Positions 27,550 through 35,833 of a stretch of 64,000 bases of DNA are shown here, piece after piece. The translations under genes were made by a program, and so were the position numbers. Under the pieces are notes generated by a model. It was given only the letters and a program-made list of their open reading frames with translations, was not told where the DNA came from and did no database searches. Each line of letters opens with the position of its first letter. Positions within the stretch are counted from its first letter, which is position 1. Source of the stretch: JAPPHA01 sp965242975 (GTDB lineage Bacteria; Pseudomonadota; Alphaproteobacteria; Rhodobacterales; Rhodobacteraceae); NCBI GenBank assembly GCA_965242975.1, contig CBDETS010000007.1, positions 2,790,001 to 2,854,000 on the forward strand, given 5' to 3'.

Positions 27550-28122
27550 TCAGTGTCTGTTGAGGGCCTCTCTGAAGGTATCGCGCGCCTCTCTGCTGTG
27601 AATATACGCGTAGTCGCGCGGATACGCGTCACCCGGGACGATCTTCAGCACGGACATTTGGGGGCCGGGGGTGCGCAGCACCTCGGGCACGGCGGCTGCA
27701 AGACCATGCAGATCATCAAAGCTCTGCGCACCGGCGTAGCCGGCTGCGCGCGCCATGCCTTCGAAGTTGACCGTGTCGGCCCCGGGCACCGGATGTTCTC
27801 CGTTCACCTCGTAGGTACGGTTTGCAGACAGGAAATGATAGAAGTTGGTCACCCCGGCGCTGGAAATCGTTACCAGCGAGCCAAGGTTCATGAGAAGACT
27901 GCCGTCGCCATCCAGAACGATCACTTTCCGGCCGGGATTGGCCAAGGCAAGACCGAGGCCGTGGGACGAAGCCTGCCCCATCGCCCCGACGGCGACATAG
28001 TTCAGCGGGCGCGGACACAGGGCAAGCCAGTCAAAGCAGCTTTGATAAACGGCGACGACGATGTCGTCATCGTCGACATGTGGAATCAGGGCCCGCAGGG
28101 CGTCGTCACGGCGCAGAGTCAT
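27550..28122 (-). CDS. Sulfopyruvate/phosphonopyruvate decarboxylase-type TPP-binding subunit (beta, ComE-like)
   Basis: 190 residues, only the TPP-binding domain. The motif is VLDGDGSLLMNLG (GDG at 72-74) ending at N101. This short size matches the beta subunit of split decarboxylases such as sulfopyruvate decarboxylase. The preceding gene, overlapping by 4 bases, supplies the other half. The complex would decarboxylate a 3-substituted pyruvate to the corresponding acetaldehyde. Whether the substituent is sulfonate, phosphonate or other cannot be told. Confidence 0.82.
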   Translation of the reverse strand: MTLRRDDALRALIPHVDDDDIVVAVYQSCFDWLALCPRPLNYVAVGAMGQASSHGLGLALANPGRKVIVLDGDGSLLMNLGSLVTISSAGVTNFYHFLSANRTYEVNGEHPVPGADTVNFEGMARAAGYAGAQSFDDLHGLAAAVPEVLRTPGPQMSVLKIVPGDAYPRDYAYIHSREARDTFREALNRH

Positions 28123-28664
28123 GGTGCCTCCGGTGAGCGGCCAACCAGAAACACGTGTGGCCGCGACGCTGCGTACGCCGCGTCGATGGTCCGCGCAACG
28201 TGGGTCTCGTCGCCGGGGTCCTCGATCAGCGAATGAGACAGCTCCATCGCATCCAGCACCGGGATGACGATTCGCACGCCATAAGCCGACGACGCGTCAG
28301 GGTGCAGATGAGGTTCCTTCCCCTGCAGGCCGACCATCATGACGACGGGCAGTTCGTAGTCGACACCGATCGCGCGGACCGCATTCAGCGAATCCATCAA
28401 ACCGGTCTGCTGCATCAGGAGCAAGGCGCGGGTACCGTTGTAGGACATGGCGCCGCAAATACTGACGCCCTCATCTTCCTTGCACACGCGCGTCAGCCGA
28501 AATTCGGGATCCCCGGCGATGGGCCAAAGCAACCCGTCGCTCGTCATGACATCGGGCAACGCCACGATTTCCCGCACACCGGCCATTTTTATCTGGGCAA
28601 TGATCCTTGCGCCGGCCGGATGGGCAACACAAGGCGTATCGGGGCCCGAACTGGCCACCCTCAA
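28119..28664 (-). CDS. Sulfopyruvate/phosphonopyruvate decarboxylase-type alpha subunit (ComD-like)
   Basis: 181 residues forming the pyrimidine-binding domain alone: GVREIVALPDVMTS, RVCKEDEGVSICGAMSYNG (catalytic Glu region 63-65) and LLMQQTGLMDSLNAV. It pairs with the next gene (overlap 4 bases) to build one TPP active site at the subunit interface. It overlaps the upstream aminotransferase gene by 4 bases, so all three are made together. The aminotransferase could supply the keto acid. Confidence 0.82.
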   Translation of the reverse strand: MRVASSGPDTPCVAHPAGARIIAQIKMAGVREIVALPDVMTSDGLLWPIAGDPEFRLTRVCKEDEGVSICGAMSYNGTRALLLMQQTGLMDSLNAVRAIGVDYELPVVMMVGLQGKEPHLHPDASSAYGVRIVIPVLDAMELSHSLIEDPGDETHVARTIDAAYAASRPHVFLVGRSPEAP

Positions 28665-29755
28665 ATGCCTCCATCGAGAAAGTCGGCAATCGCATCCCGA
28701 GCCGCCTTCAATTCATGATGATGCCCGAGCGTTATACGGACATGTTCGCTGTATGCGCGCGTGGCAAGCCGACGGAGCGCGATGCCCCGGCGCCGCAATG
28801 TCGCGGTCGCCGCTTCGGCCGTTTTCTTCCTGTCCTTGAAATGAACGAGGATGAAGTTCGTCTGGCTCGGAACCACCGAGAGACCCAGGGCCTCCATCTC
28901 GGCCGTCAGCCATCGCCGTTCCTGCACATTCGCCCGGGCGACAAATTCGGTGTGGCCCGTGTCATCCAGTGCCGCGACAGCGGCCGCGACGGATGGCGAG
29001 GCCACCGGAAATGTCAGGCCGATGCGGAGCACGGTTTCGACCACGTGCTCGGGGCCGTAGAGCCAGCCGACGCGCGCGCCGGCCAGACCGAAAATCTTCG
29101 AGAACGTCCGGCACATGACCACATTGTCCGCCTCTTCCACCAGCTTTTTGGCGGGTTCGTAGTCCGGCGCGTCGCAGTACTCCTCGTAGGCGCAATCGAT
29201 CACCATGAGCACATCGTCAGGCAGGGCGACGTGCAGGCGGCGGATGTCTTTCCCGCTAACGTAAGTGCCGGCCGGGTTCTCGGGATTTGCCAGGTAGACG
29301 ATGCGCGTCCGTTCGCTCAGCGCCGCGATCATATTGTCAACGGAGGGCCTCAGGCAATCGTCATCCACCGAAACCACGTCGGCATCGTTGGCGTATGCAT
29401 AGTTCGGAACCTTGAGGTAGCCGTTGGCGCTACGGACAAGTTCGGTTCCAGGCCCGAGATAGGCACGGGCAAGCCGTGCCAGCAGGTCGTCGGAACCATG
29501 ACCGACCGCAATCCTCCGGGCGTCCAGATCGAACCGCTCCGCCAACGCGGAGGTCAGGGTTTGCCCGGGATTCTCGAGATAGCGCTCAAGGCCGCTGACC
29601 GCCGCACGCGCCGCCGCAAGGGCAGTCGCACTCGGACCATAGGCGTTTTCGTTCGAATGCAACGCCGTCTTGATCGGTGGCAGCGTTTCGTCATGACCGC
29701 CCCGCATGTGCGGTCGAATCTTCGCGATCCCTGCCTTTGCGTGAAGCATTCTCAA
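28661..29755 (-). CDS. PLP-dependent aminotransferase, histidinol-phosphate aminotransferase-like
   Basis: 364 residues from ATG 29755. Fold type I features: LHSNENAYGPS at the N-terminus, NPENPAG (157-163), DCAYEEY (187-193) and the PLP lysine K220 in RTFSKIFGLAGARVGW. The pattern is that of HisC and related enzymes, but there are no histidine genes here. With the ComD/ComE-like decarboxylase downstream it probably converts an amino acid such as cysteate or phosphonoalanine to a 3-substituted pyruvate. Substrate is inferred. Confidence 0.85.
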   Translation of the reverse strand: MRMLHAKAGIAKIRPHMRGGHDETLPPIKTALHSNENAYGPSATALAAARAAVSGLERYLENPGQTLTSALAERFDLDARRIAVGHGSDDLLARLARAYLGPGTELVRSANGYLKVPNYAYANDADVVSVDDDCLRPSVDNMIAALSERTRIVYLANPENPAGTYVSGKDIRRLHVALPDDVLMVIDCAYEEYCDAPDYEPAKKLVEEADNVVMCRTFSKIFGLAGARVGWLYGPEHVVETVLRIGLTFPVASPSVAAAVAALDDTGHTEFVARANVQERRWLTAEMEALGLSVVPSQTNFILVHFKDRKKTAEAATATLRRRGIALRRLATRAYSEHVRITLGHHHELKAARDAIADFLDGGI

Positions 29756-30001
29756 CCGAATCCACGTTCAATTTCATTCATACATTACATTTTGTGAGAA
29801 CTTGACAAGTGGATTTTAAAAATATTATGTGATGGCGGTCACGTGACGCCCGGTGCCATACATGGGGTTCTGCATGATCTTCGCAGTCAAAATTGGCCGG
29901 CGATCGATCCTCGTCGGACCTGTCAACAGCGAGTTTACCGTCCCGTTTTCGCCCAAACCAGCCTGTGACTCCGCATCGCGGGCCGGGGATGGGGTCGATG
30001 G
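29756..30001. promoter_or_regulatory. Divergent promoter region between aminotransferase and aldehyde dehydrogenase operons
   Basis: An AT-rich core (29760-29830) inside GC-rich surroundings. On the plus strand TTGACA at 29802-29807 is followed by TATTAT at 29823-29828 (spacing 15) or TTATGT at 29825-29830 (spacing 17). The -35 element lies in the near-palindrome CTTGACAAG, so a regulator may cover it. The LysR protein encoded at 26556-27443 is a candidate. The remaining 170 bases before the ATG would be a long leader; nothing structured was recognised in it. Confidence 0.5.
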
Positions 30002-31504
30002 ATGAAGGCATTCGCGCCATTCATCGACGGCGGTTTCCTGCCCTGGAACGGTCCATTCATCGAAAGCATCGACCCCACATCGGGGGAAGCATGGTGCAGA
30101 ATCGCCCGATGCGGCGGGGACGAGGCGGACCACGCCATGCGCTCGGCACATGCGGCATTCGGTCGATGGTCGCGATGTTCCGCCAGCGCGCGTGCGGACA
30201 TGCTGGATCGGCTCGCCGATTCGATCGAGGCGGGTTGGGAAGATCTTGTCGACCCTGAAATACGCGACAATGGCAAACGGGTCGCGGAAATACGTGGACA
30301 GTTCGCCGGCCTGCACAGCTGGTATCGGTACTTTTCCGATCAGGCCCGCCGCCTGATGCCGGAAAGACAGGACGTTTCGGTTCCCGGGGTCGAATGCGCA
30401 ACACATTTCATGCCCTTTGGCGTGGTCGTGGCAATCACTCCATGGAATTCACCATTGATGATTCTCGCCTGGAAACTCGCACCTGCGCTGGCAGCGGGCA
30501 ATTCAGTGGTCGTCAAACCTTCGGAGATGGCGTCGGCATCAACCCTGCATTTCGCCAGCCTGGCTCATGCCGCGGGACTTCCGTCCGGCCTGTTGAACGT
30601 GGTGACGGGGTACGGACACGAGGTGGGGGCCGCATTGGTGCGCCATCCCCTGACGCGCAAGGTGACCTTCACGGGTTCCGAGGCAGGTGGGGCCAGGGTT
30701 GCCGAGGCAGCCGCCAGACGGGTTGTACCAACCACGCTGGAACTGGGCGGCAAATCGCCACAGTTGGTGTTTGCCGATTGCGATCTGGACAATGCGGTCA
30801 ACGGCATCCTGTCGGGAATATTCCTGTCCAACGGACAATCCTGCGTTGCCGGGTCGCGCCTCATCGTCGAGGTCTCGATCAAGGACGCGGTGACCGAGCA
30901 GGTCCTGGATCGTGCACGCCGCCTGAAATTGGGCGATCCGATGAACAGGGCCACGCAGGTCGGACCGCTGGCTAACGCACCGCAGCTGGAAAGGGTGCGC
31001 ACGATGATCGAGCAAGCCAAGGCCGACGGCGCACGCTGCCTTCTCGATGGAATGGAGAGCGCAAAAGGCAGAACCGGGTACTTTGTCGGTCCCACGGTCT
31101 TTGACCGTGTCACGCGAGACATGAGGATCTGGCGTAACGAGGTGTTCGGACCGGTTCTCGCCATCTCGACATTCGAGGGCGAGGAGGATGCCGTCGCACA
31201 GGCCAATGACAGCGCCTATGGTCTTGCGGCGGGCGTGTGGACCACCGACCCGGACCGGGCAGCCCGAATCGCTGATCTGATCGAGGCCGGCACCGTCTAT
31301 CTGAATCACTACCGCAGTGTCGATCCGGGCAGCCCGATCGGTGGCGTCAAGTCGTCCGGTTATGGACGGGAACTGGGCCCCCGCGCGGTTCACGAGTTCC
31401 TCCAGGGCAAGTCGGTCTGGACCGGAACGCATGCGGTGCCCGACCCGTTCCCCTGGCCGCCCGGGTCCAGTCGTAACACATGCAACAGGATTCACGAAAA
31501 ATGA
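30002..31504 (+). CDS. Aldehyde dehydrogenase (NAD(P)+-dependent)
   Basis: 500 residues. Catalytic Glu247 lies in TTLELGGKSP and catalytic Cys281 in SNGQSCVAGSRL. TPWNSPLM (146-153) and KPSEMA (172-177) are the cofactor and substrate-positioning segments. It oxidises an aldehyde to an acid in the cytoplasm. The decarboxylase encoded divergently would yield an aldehyde, so this enzyme may complete that conversion, for example sulfoacetaldehyde to sulfoacetate, if that is the substrate. It overlaps the Rieske oxygenase gene by an ATGA. Confidence 0.9.
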   Translation: MKAFAPFIDGGFLPWNGPFIESIDPTSGEAWCRIARCGGDEADHAMRSAHAAFGRWSRCSASARADMLDRLADSIEAGWEDLVDPEIRDNGKRVAEIRGQFAGLHSWYRYFSDQARRLMPERQDVSVPGVECATHFMPFGVVVAITPWNSPLMILAWKLAPALAAGNSVVVKPSEMASASTLHFASLAHAAGLPSGLLNVVTGYGHEVGAALVRHPLTRKVTFTGSEAGGARVAEAAARRVVPTTLELGGKSPQLVFADCDLDNAVNGILSGIFLSNGQSCVAGSRLIVEVSIKDAVTEQVLDRARRLKLGDPMNRATQVGPLANAPQLERVRTMIEQAKADGARCLLDGMESAKGRTGYFVGPTVFDRVTRDMRIWRNEVFGPVLAISTFEGEEDAVAQANDSAYGLAAGVWTTDPDRAARIADLIEAGTVYLNHYRSVDPGSPIGGVKSSGYGRELGPRAVHEFLQGKSVWTGTHAVPDPFPWPPGSSRNTCNRIHEK

Positions 31505-32868
31505 CCGACCTCCTCCAACCTCCCGAAGGAAAATTCCGCGGCCACGATCAGCAGGCCGTCTGGTCCCGGAGACACGACCCCGAACTGACCGAGGTCGGCC
31601 CCGGTACACCTTGCGGAGAATATTTGCGGAGGTACTGGATGCCGATCGCGATGACGGATCAGGTTGGCGACCTGCCCTGCCGCATTCGCATTCTCGGCGA
31701 GGATCTCGTGCTGTTCCGCGAGAAAGGGGAAGGCAAGCTGGGCTTGACCCATCTGCATTGTCGCCACCGGAACATGAGCCTGGAGTTCGGCATAGTCGAA
31801 GAGGGCGGTATCCGCTGCTCCTATCACGGCTGGAAATACGGGCTGGACGGCACTGTGCTGGAGACTCCCTGCGAACCTCCTGCGAGCCAGGTCCGGAAAA
31901 GGGCCTGCCTGGGGGCCTACCCGGTGATCGAATACAAAGGACTGGCATTTTCATACATGGGCCCGCATGCGGAACGACCCCCGTTTCCAGTCATGGACAC
32001 CTTCGATGACCAAGGGGACGAACTTGCGCCTTATCTCATCGCGTCACCCTGCAACTGGCTCCAGGTGATGGAAAACGCCTGGGATCCGTTCCATGTGGTC
32101 TACCTGCACACGCTTGCCGCACGCGCTCAGTTCAACGAGTTCTTCGCACATATGCCGATGATCGAGTTCCACGAAAGCAAGACGGGCGATTTCTACACCA
32201 ATGTCCGCCGGGACGGCGACTTCGTCTGGGTACGTGTGCACGATCACATGCTGCCGTCCTTCACTCAGAACGGCGCCCATTTCCCCGTGCCGGACCGGTC
32301 GCGCTACTTCGGGCGTTGCGGGCTGACCAGATGGATCACGCCGATCGACGACACCAACACCATGGTCATCGCGTGGCGCCATTTTCGTGACGCGTCGTTC
32401 AACGACGACCCGCGCGGACTGACCGACCGCAGCGAGGTCGGTTTCGGCAAGACCGATTTCTATGGGCAGGGGCCGGACCGTCCGTACGAGATGCGCCAGC
32501 GCGATCCCGGGGACTACGACGCGTGGGTCAGCCAGGGTCCGATCAATGTTCATGCGCGCGAGAACCTGTCGTTCACCGATCGCGGCGTGGCCAAGGCGAG
32601 GCGCATGGTGCGAAACGCGATCCGGGCGCTGCAAAACGGCGAGCGGCCATCGCAGCCGACGGACAATTTCAAGGGAGTCATCCCGACCTATGCCGGCGAC
32701 ACCGTCCTGCGTATTCCGGCGCAGGAGGGCCGCGACGACGGCGCGCTGCTGAAGGAAGTCTCCTTCAAGGTTGCCGACATCCTTAGATCCGGCGATCACT
32801 TGACTGGCGGTGAACGGCGGTCTCACATCGAAACGGCGTTAAAAGAGTACGAGGAGAGCTGGGCATGA
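31501..32868 (+). CDS. Rieske non-heme iron oxygenase, large subunit (phthalate dioxygenase-like)
   Basis: 455 residues using the ATG that overlaps the previous stop codon. The Rieske [2Fe-2S] ligands are C87-x-H89 (HCRHRNMSL) and C106-x2-H109 (RCSYHGWKY). The mononuclear iron site is D195-x2-H198-x4-H203 in ENAWDPFHVVYLHT. This is the layout of the phthalate-dioxygenase class, whose members often dealkylate or hydroxylate aromatic or N-containing substrates. No reductase or ferredoxin gene is adjacent, so electrons must come from elsewhere. Overlaps the next gene by 4 bases. Confidence 0.92.
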   Translation: MTDLLQPPEGKFRGHDQQAVWSRRHDPELTEVGPGTPCGEYLRRYWMPIAMTDQVGDLPCRIRILGEDLVLFREKGEGKLGLTHLHCRHRNMSLEFGIVEEGGIRCSYHGWKYGLDGTVLETPCEPPASQVRKRACLGAYPVIEYKGLAFSYMGPHAERPPFPVMDTFDDQGDELAPYLIASPCNWLQVMENAWDPFHVVYLHTLAARAQFNEFFAHMPMIEFHESKTGDFYTNVRRDGDFVWVRVHDHMLPSFTQNGAHFPVPDRSRYFGRCGLTRWITPIDDTNTMVIAWRHFRDASFNDDPRGLTDRSEVGFGKTDFYGQGPDRPYEMRQRDPGDYDAWVSQGPINVHARENLSFTDRGVAKARRMVRNAIRALQNGERPSQPTDNFKGVIPTYAGDTVLRIPAQEGRDDGALLKEVSFKVADILRSGDHLTGGERRSHIETALKEYEESWA

Positions 32869-33494
32869 AGCGGGTATCGATCAATCCAGGCCGGGTTGAA
32901 TGGTCGGGAGAGAATCCAGGCATCTATCTCAAGAAAGACCCTGCCAGCACACGGTATGATGTCTTGGCCCTGTTCTTCCGCGTGGTCCTGTCGCCCCATG
33001 GGCGCGGCCATGCCGGGTTGGTGCTTGGCGCCCCGGACGATGAAAGGGGCTGGCCCGAGGCGCCGAACCTGATCATGACCGACAACCAGAGCCTGATGCG
33101 CTGGATCGTCGATGGGTGGGTGACCAAGATGCCCACATTCATCGGCAAGGCAGGACTTGGCGCCATGGCCTGGCTCGATTGCGACAGTGTCGAGAAGCGC
33201 CCGGGCGACCTGAAAAGCCGTTACTCCGAAACCTTGAGAGGTTCGGGCGTGACGCTTGAGCTGACCTGGCGCGACATGGGGCCGCCATTGCCGGTCGAGG
33301 TCACGAAAGAGAACTCCGCCACCAGGGAGCACGAGATGTATTCGGTTTTTCTGGAGGCGAAGGCAGCCGAAATCGCGATCAATGGCTCGAGATTGAGCGG
33401 CCGGGTCGCCGACCGGCAGTTCTTCGGCCGCACGATGTCCACCGCCTTTCTGGCCTTTTCCGAAACCTGGGTCACACCGCAGGAGGAAAGCTGA
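32865..33494 (+). CDS. Unknown protein, first of two tandem paralogues in the Rieske operon
   Basis: 209 residues, start in an ATGA overlap with the Rieske gene. It shares with the next gene, position by position, the segments VEWSGENPGI (there VDWTGENPGI), ALFFRVVLSP (ALFFRVAWSP), PNLIMTDN (PNVILSDN) and AFLAFSETWVTP (AFLYFSETWVIP). Residues 1-60 and the last 30 are best conserved, which suggests a beta-rich fold. No signal peptide, membrane segment, Cys pair or known motif is present. It is probably a subunit or partner of the oxygenase or of the DUF1116 protein, by position only. Confidence 0.85.
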   Translation: MKRVSINPGRVEWSGENPGIYLKKDPASTRYDVLALFFRVVLSPHGRGHAGLVLGAPDDERGWPEAPNLIMTDNQSLMRWIVDGWVTKMPTFIGKAGLGAMAWLDCDSVEKRPGDLKSRYSETLRGSGVTLELTWRDMGPPLPVEVTKENSATREHEMYSVFLEAKAAEIAINGSRLSGRVADRQFFGRTMSTAFLAFSETWVTPQEES

Positions 33495-34120
33495 TGCCTC
33501 TCAATGAACCCGTCACGCCCGGAACCGTGGACTGGACAGGCGAGAATCCCGGCATCCTGCTCACGGATGCCCACGGCGATTTCTCGGCCATGGCGTTGTT
33601 CTTTCGCGTCGCCTGGTCGCCCGCCGGCCAGGGACAGGTGCTCTTGCTTTATGGCACACCGGGCGCGGCCGAGGGAACGCCGGGGGCGCCCAACGTGATC
33701 CTGTCGGACAACTCCGCGCTTACCGCGTTTCTGAAGAAGAATTTCATCGCCAAGCTGGCCGCCTTCGCCAACGCCCCCGCCTTCGCAACCCTTCCAGAAG
33801 TGCATGCGCAGGCGGTCCGTTCGTCCGGCGATCCGATGGGGCACCGATATACCGAGACGATCGCAGGAGGCAACCTGACGGTCGAACTGGTCTGGGAGGA
33901 CTTGGAGCCCCCGCGGGCACTGGAACTCACCCCGGACCAGGTCGGCACCGCGGAACACACCATGTTCACCCTGCTTGTGCCGGCCCGAAGGGCGCAGATC
34001 ATCGTCAACGGGCACGCCTTGCCCGGCGCGCCGGGAAGCAGGGTGCAGGCCGGTTTCGAGACGACGACCGCGTTCCTCTATTTTTCGGAGACCTGGGTCA
34101 TCCCGCCAGAGGGCGCATGA
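33494..34120 (+). CDS. Unknown protein, second tandem paralogue in the Rieske operon
   Basis: 208 residues, starting in a TGATG overlap with its paralogue. The pair is clearly homologous (shared WTGENPGI, ALFFRV, YTETIAGG and FSETWV segments, with the longest gap near residues 75-100), so it arose by tandem duplication and has since diverged strongly. The two probably form a heterodimer. The function is unknown and no cofactor motif is visible. Confidence 0.85.
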   Translation: MPLNEPVTPGTVDWTGENPGILLTDAHGDFSAMALFFRVAWSPAGQGQVLLLYGTPGAAEGTPGAPNVILSDNSALTAFLKKNFIAKLAAFANAPAFATLPEVHAQAVRSSGDPMGHRYTETIAGGNLTVELVWEDLEPPRALELTPDQVGTAEHTMFTLLVPARRAQIIVNGHALPGAPGSRVQAGFETTTAFLYFSETWVIPPEGA

Positions 34121-35319
34121 TGCCGCACCCCGCCGACCGGTTGGCATTCGACAGGGCCGTGGTGGCCCAGCCGGTCTGGAACCGGTTCAACACCGGACAG
34201 GACGCGCTGGGGCTGGCCGAGAACGTGCTTCTCCACGCGGGCCCGGCGTTTGCCGCACCGGAACACATCACCGCGCCGATCCTCAATTCCGCCTGCGTCG
34301 CCGGAGTGTACGAGGGGGTTGCCCGCGATTTCGACCAGGCTGAAGCGATGATCATGGCGGGTGAGATCATGCTCGAGCCTGCACAGGACCATGATGTCGT
34401 GACTCCTTTGGCCGCGGTGGTTTCCGCGTCGATGCCGCTGCACGCCGTCTATGATGCCTGGCACGGCCGGCACCGGGTGTTCACGCCAATCAACGGCGGG
34501 TCGCGGCCCTCGATGCGGCTCGGGCTTCGGTCAGCGGCAGTGCTCGAGCACATACGCTGGCTCAACACGCGCTTCCTGGACGTGCTTGAGACGGGGTTGG
34601 CGGAAGGCATCGCGCTGGTGCCGCTCGCCGCGGCCGGTTTGGCCGGTGGCGACGATTGCCATGGGCACACCCCGGTCTCGACCTCGGAACTGGTTGCGGA
34701 ACTGAAGGACCGCACGCCAACCGGCATAACGGATACCGACGCGTTGGAATTCATGGCCTCGTCGCCCTCGCTCTTTCTCAATCTTTGGATGGCCGCCACC
34801 AAGATCATGATGAAGACGGCCGAGGGTATCGACAGCTCGAGCTTCGTCACTGCAGCGGGTGGCAACGGACGCGACGTGGGTATCCAGGTCTCCGGTCTGC
34901 CGGGTCAGTGGTTCATCACGGCGGCCTCTCCTCCCGTCGGCAAGTTCGATGTGGACATGCCACGTGACCGCGCCCTTGGAGCCATTGGCGACAGCGCCGT
35001 GATCGAGGCTTTCGGACTTGGCGCCATGGCGATCGCGTTTTCTCCCGAGCAGCAGGAACGCCTCGGTTCGTATCTGCCCAATGACGCGGAAGCGCGGAGT
35101 TCGAGCCTGTCGGTTGGAATCCATCCCCGTTTCCGTGCCCTGGGAGTCCGGTTGGGCAGTACGGCACGAGCGGTCGTGGCACAGAGGGCGGGGCCGGTGA
35201 TCGGGCTGGGCATCCTCGACAAACAGGGGAATGCGGGCCGCCTGGGCGGCGGAATCTATGACATGCCTGCGGGACCCTTTGCCGCCGCCTTGAGGGCTCT
35301 TGAGACGTGCGGGAACTGA
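34117..35319 (+). CDS. DUF1116 protein (AllG/YlbE-like)
   Basis: 400 residues from ATG 34117 (an adjacent ATG at 34120 is equivalent), overlapping the previous gene by 4 bases. It follows the DUF1116 pattern: NGGSRPSMRLGLRSAAVL, GLAGGDDCHGHTPVST, FLNLWMAATKIMM, FVTAAGGNGRDVGIQVSG and GAIGDSAVIEAFGLGAMA. In enterobacteria the DUF1116 protein AllG acts with FdrA (AllF) and AllH in oxamate carbamoyl transfer. No fdrA is present here, so this copy works alone or with the neighbouring unknown proteins. A carbamoyl or amide chemistry is conceivable. Confidence 0.82.
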   Translation: MMPHPADRLAFDRAVVAQPVWNRFNTGQDALGLAENVLLHAGPAFAAPEHITAPILNSACVAGVYEGVARDFDQAEAMIMAGEIMLEPAQDHDVVTPLAAVVSASMPLHAVYDAWHGRHRVFTPINGGSRPSMRLGLRSAAVLEHIRWLNTRFLDVLETGLAEGIALVPLAAAGLAGGDDCHGHTPVSTSELVAELKDRTPTGITDTDALEFMASSPSLFLNLWMAATKIMMKTAEGIDSSSFVTAAGGNGRDVGIQVSGLPGQWFITAASPPVGKFDVDMPRDRALGAIGDSAVIEAFGLGAMAIAFSPEQQERLGSYLPNDAEARSSSLSVGIHPRFRALGVRLGSTARAVVAQRAGPVIGLGILDKQGNAGRLGGGIYDMPAGPFAAALRALETCGN

Positions 35320-35328
35320 ACTTCCCGC
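35309..35328 (+). terminator. Stem-loop across the stop codon of the DUF1116 gene
   Basis: GCGGGAA (35309-35315) and TTCCCGC (35322-35328) pair perfectly around a 6-base loop that contains the TGA stop. No T-run follows, so it would act as a pause, RNA-stability or Rho-assisted element rather than a classical terminator. Confidence 0.45.
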
Positions 35329-35833
35329 CGGCGCGTGAACGGGTTCAGTTGACCCGAAGCGATTCATCGACCTCCAGTTCCGTCCCGGCACCGGATCTTG
35401 AGGGGTGTTTTCCGTGACCCGGCGGCCTGTCGGTGGCGATGGAAATGCACGTGATTGTGGCAACTCGCCGCGCTTTGGCGGGATTCTGTCCTGTCCCTTT
35501 TGTCGCGTTCCAGGTGTCGGACTCCGATCGTCTCTGTGGTCGGTCCTGCGTTGCCTGTCCTTGCGCCGCGGCCCCGTGTCGATCCTTTCGTGCGCGTCCG
35601 AGTGACGTTTCCGTTGCGCCCTGCCGGACCGGGGACGATGTACCGGACGGACCGTTTCCGGGAGCTCGCACCGGGTTCGGGCATGGGGTTTGACGCCTGA
35701 AAGGTCGGCAGCTGCCACGCCGTGGCCGTTGTTGGCCCGGAACAGGTCCTGCAGCGGCATCGAAAGACAGAGCGGCGCGGTGCCGACGAAGAAAAACCGT
35801 TACGGATCATGCGTCCGGACCCGCAAGGCGCGA
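35320..35833. other. Convergent intergenic stretch of about 510 bases
   Basis: Lies between the ends of the DUF1116 gene and of the SDR gene. The plus strand shows several short overlapping frames rich in Arg and Pro, typical of chance frames in GC-rich DNA. Nothing with homology was recognised. Confidence 0.4.

Noticed and set aside
29756..30001. Possible riboswitch in the long leader before the aldehyde dehydrogenase gene
   Set aside because: No conserved helix set or known aptamer core could be read; only promoter-like elements are supported.
30539..31954. 471-codon minus-strand frame opposite aldehyde dehydrogenase and Rieske genes
   Set aside because: Crosses two well-defined genes on the other strand and is Arg/Gly/Pro-rich without motif.
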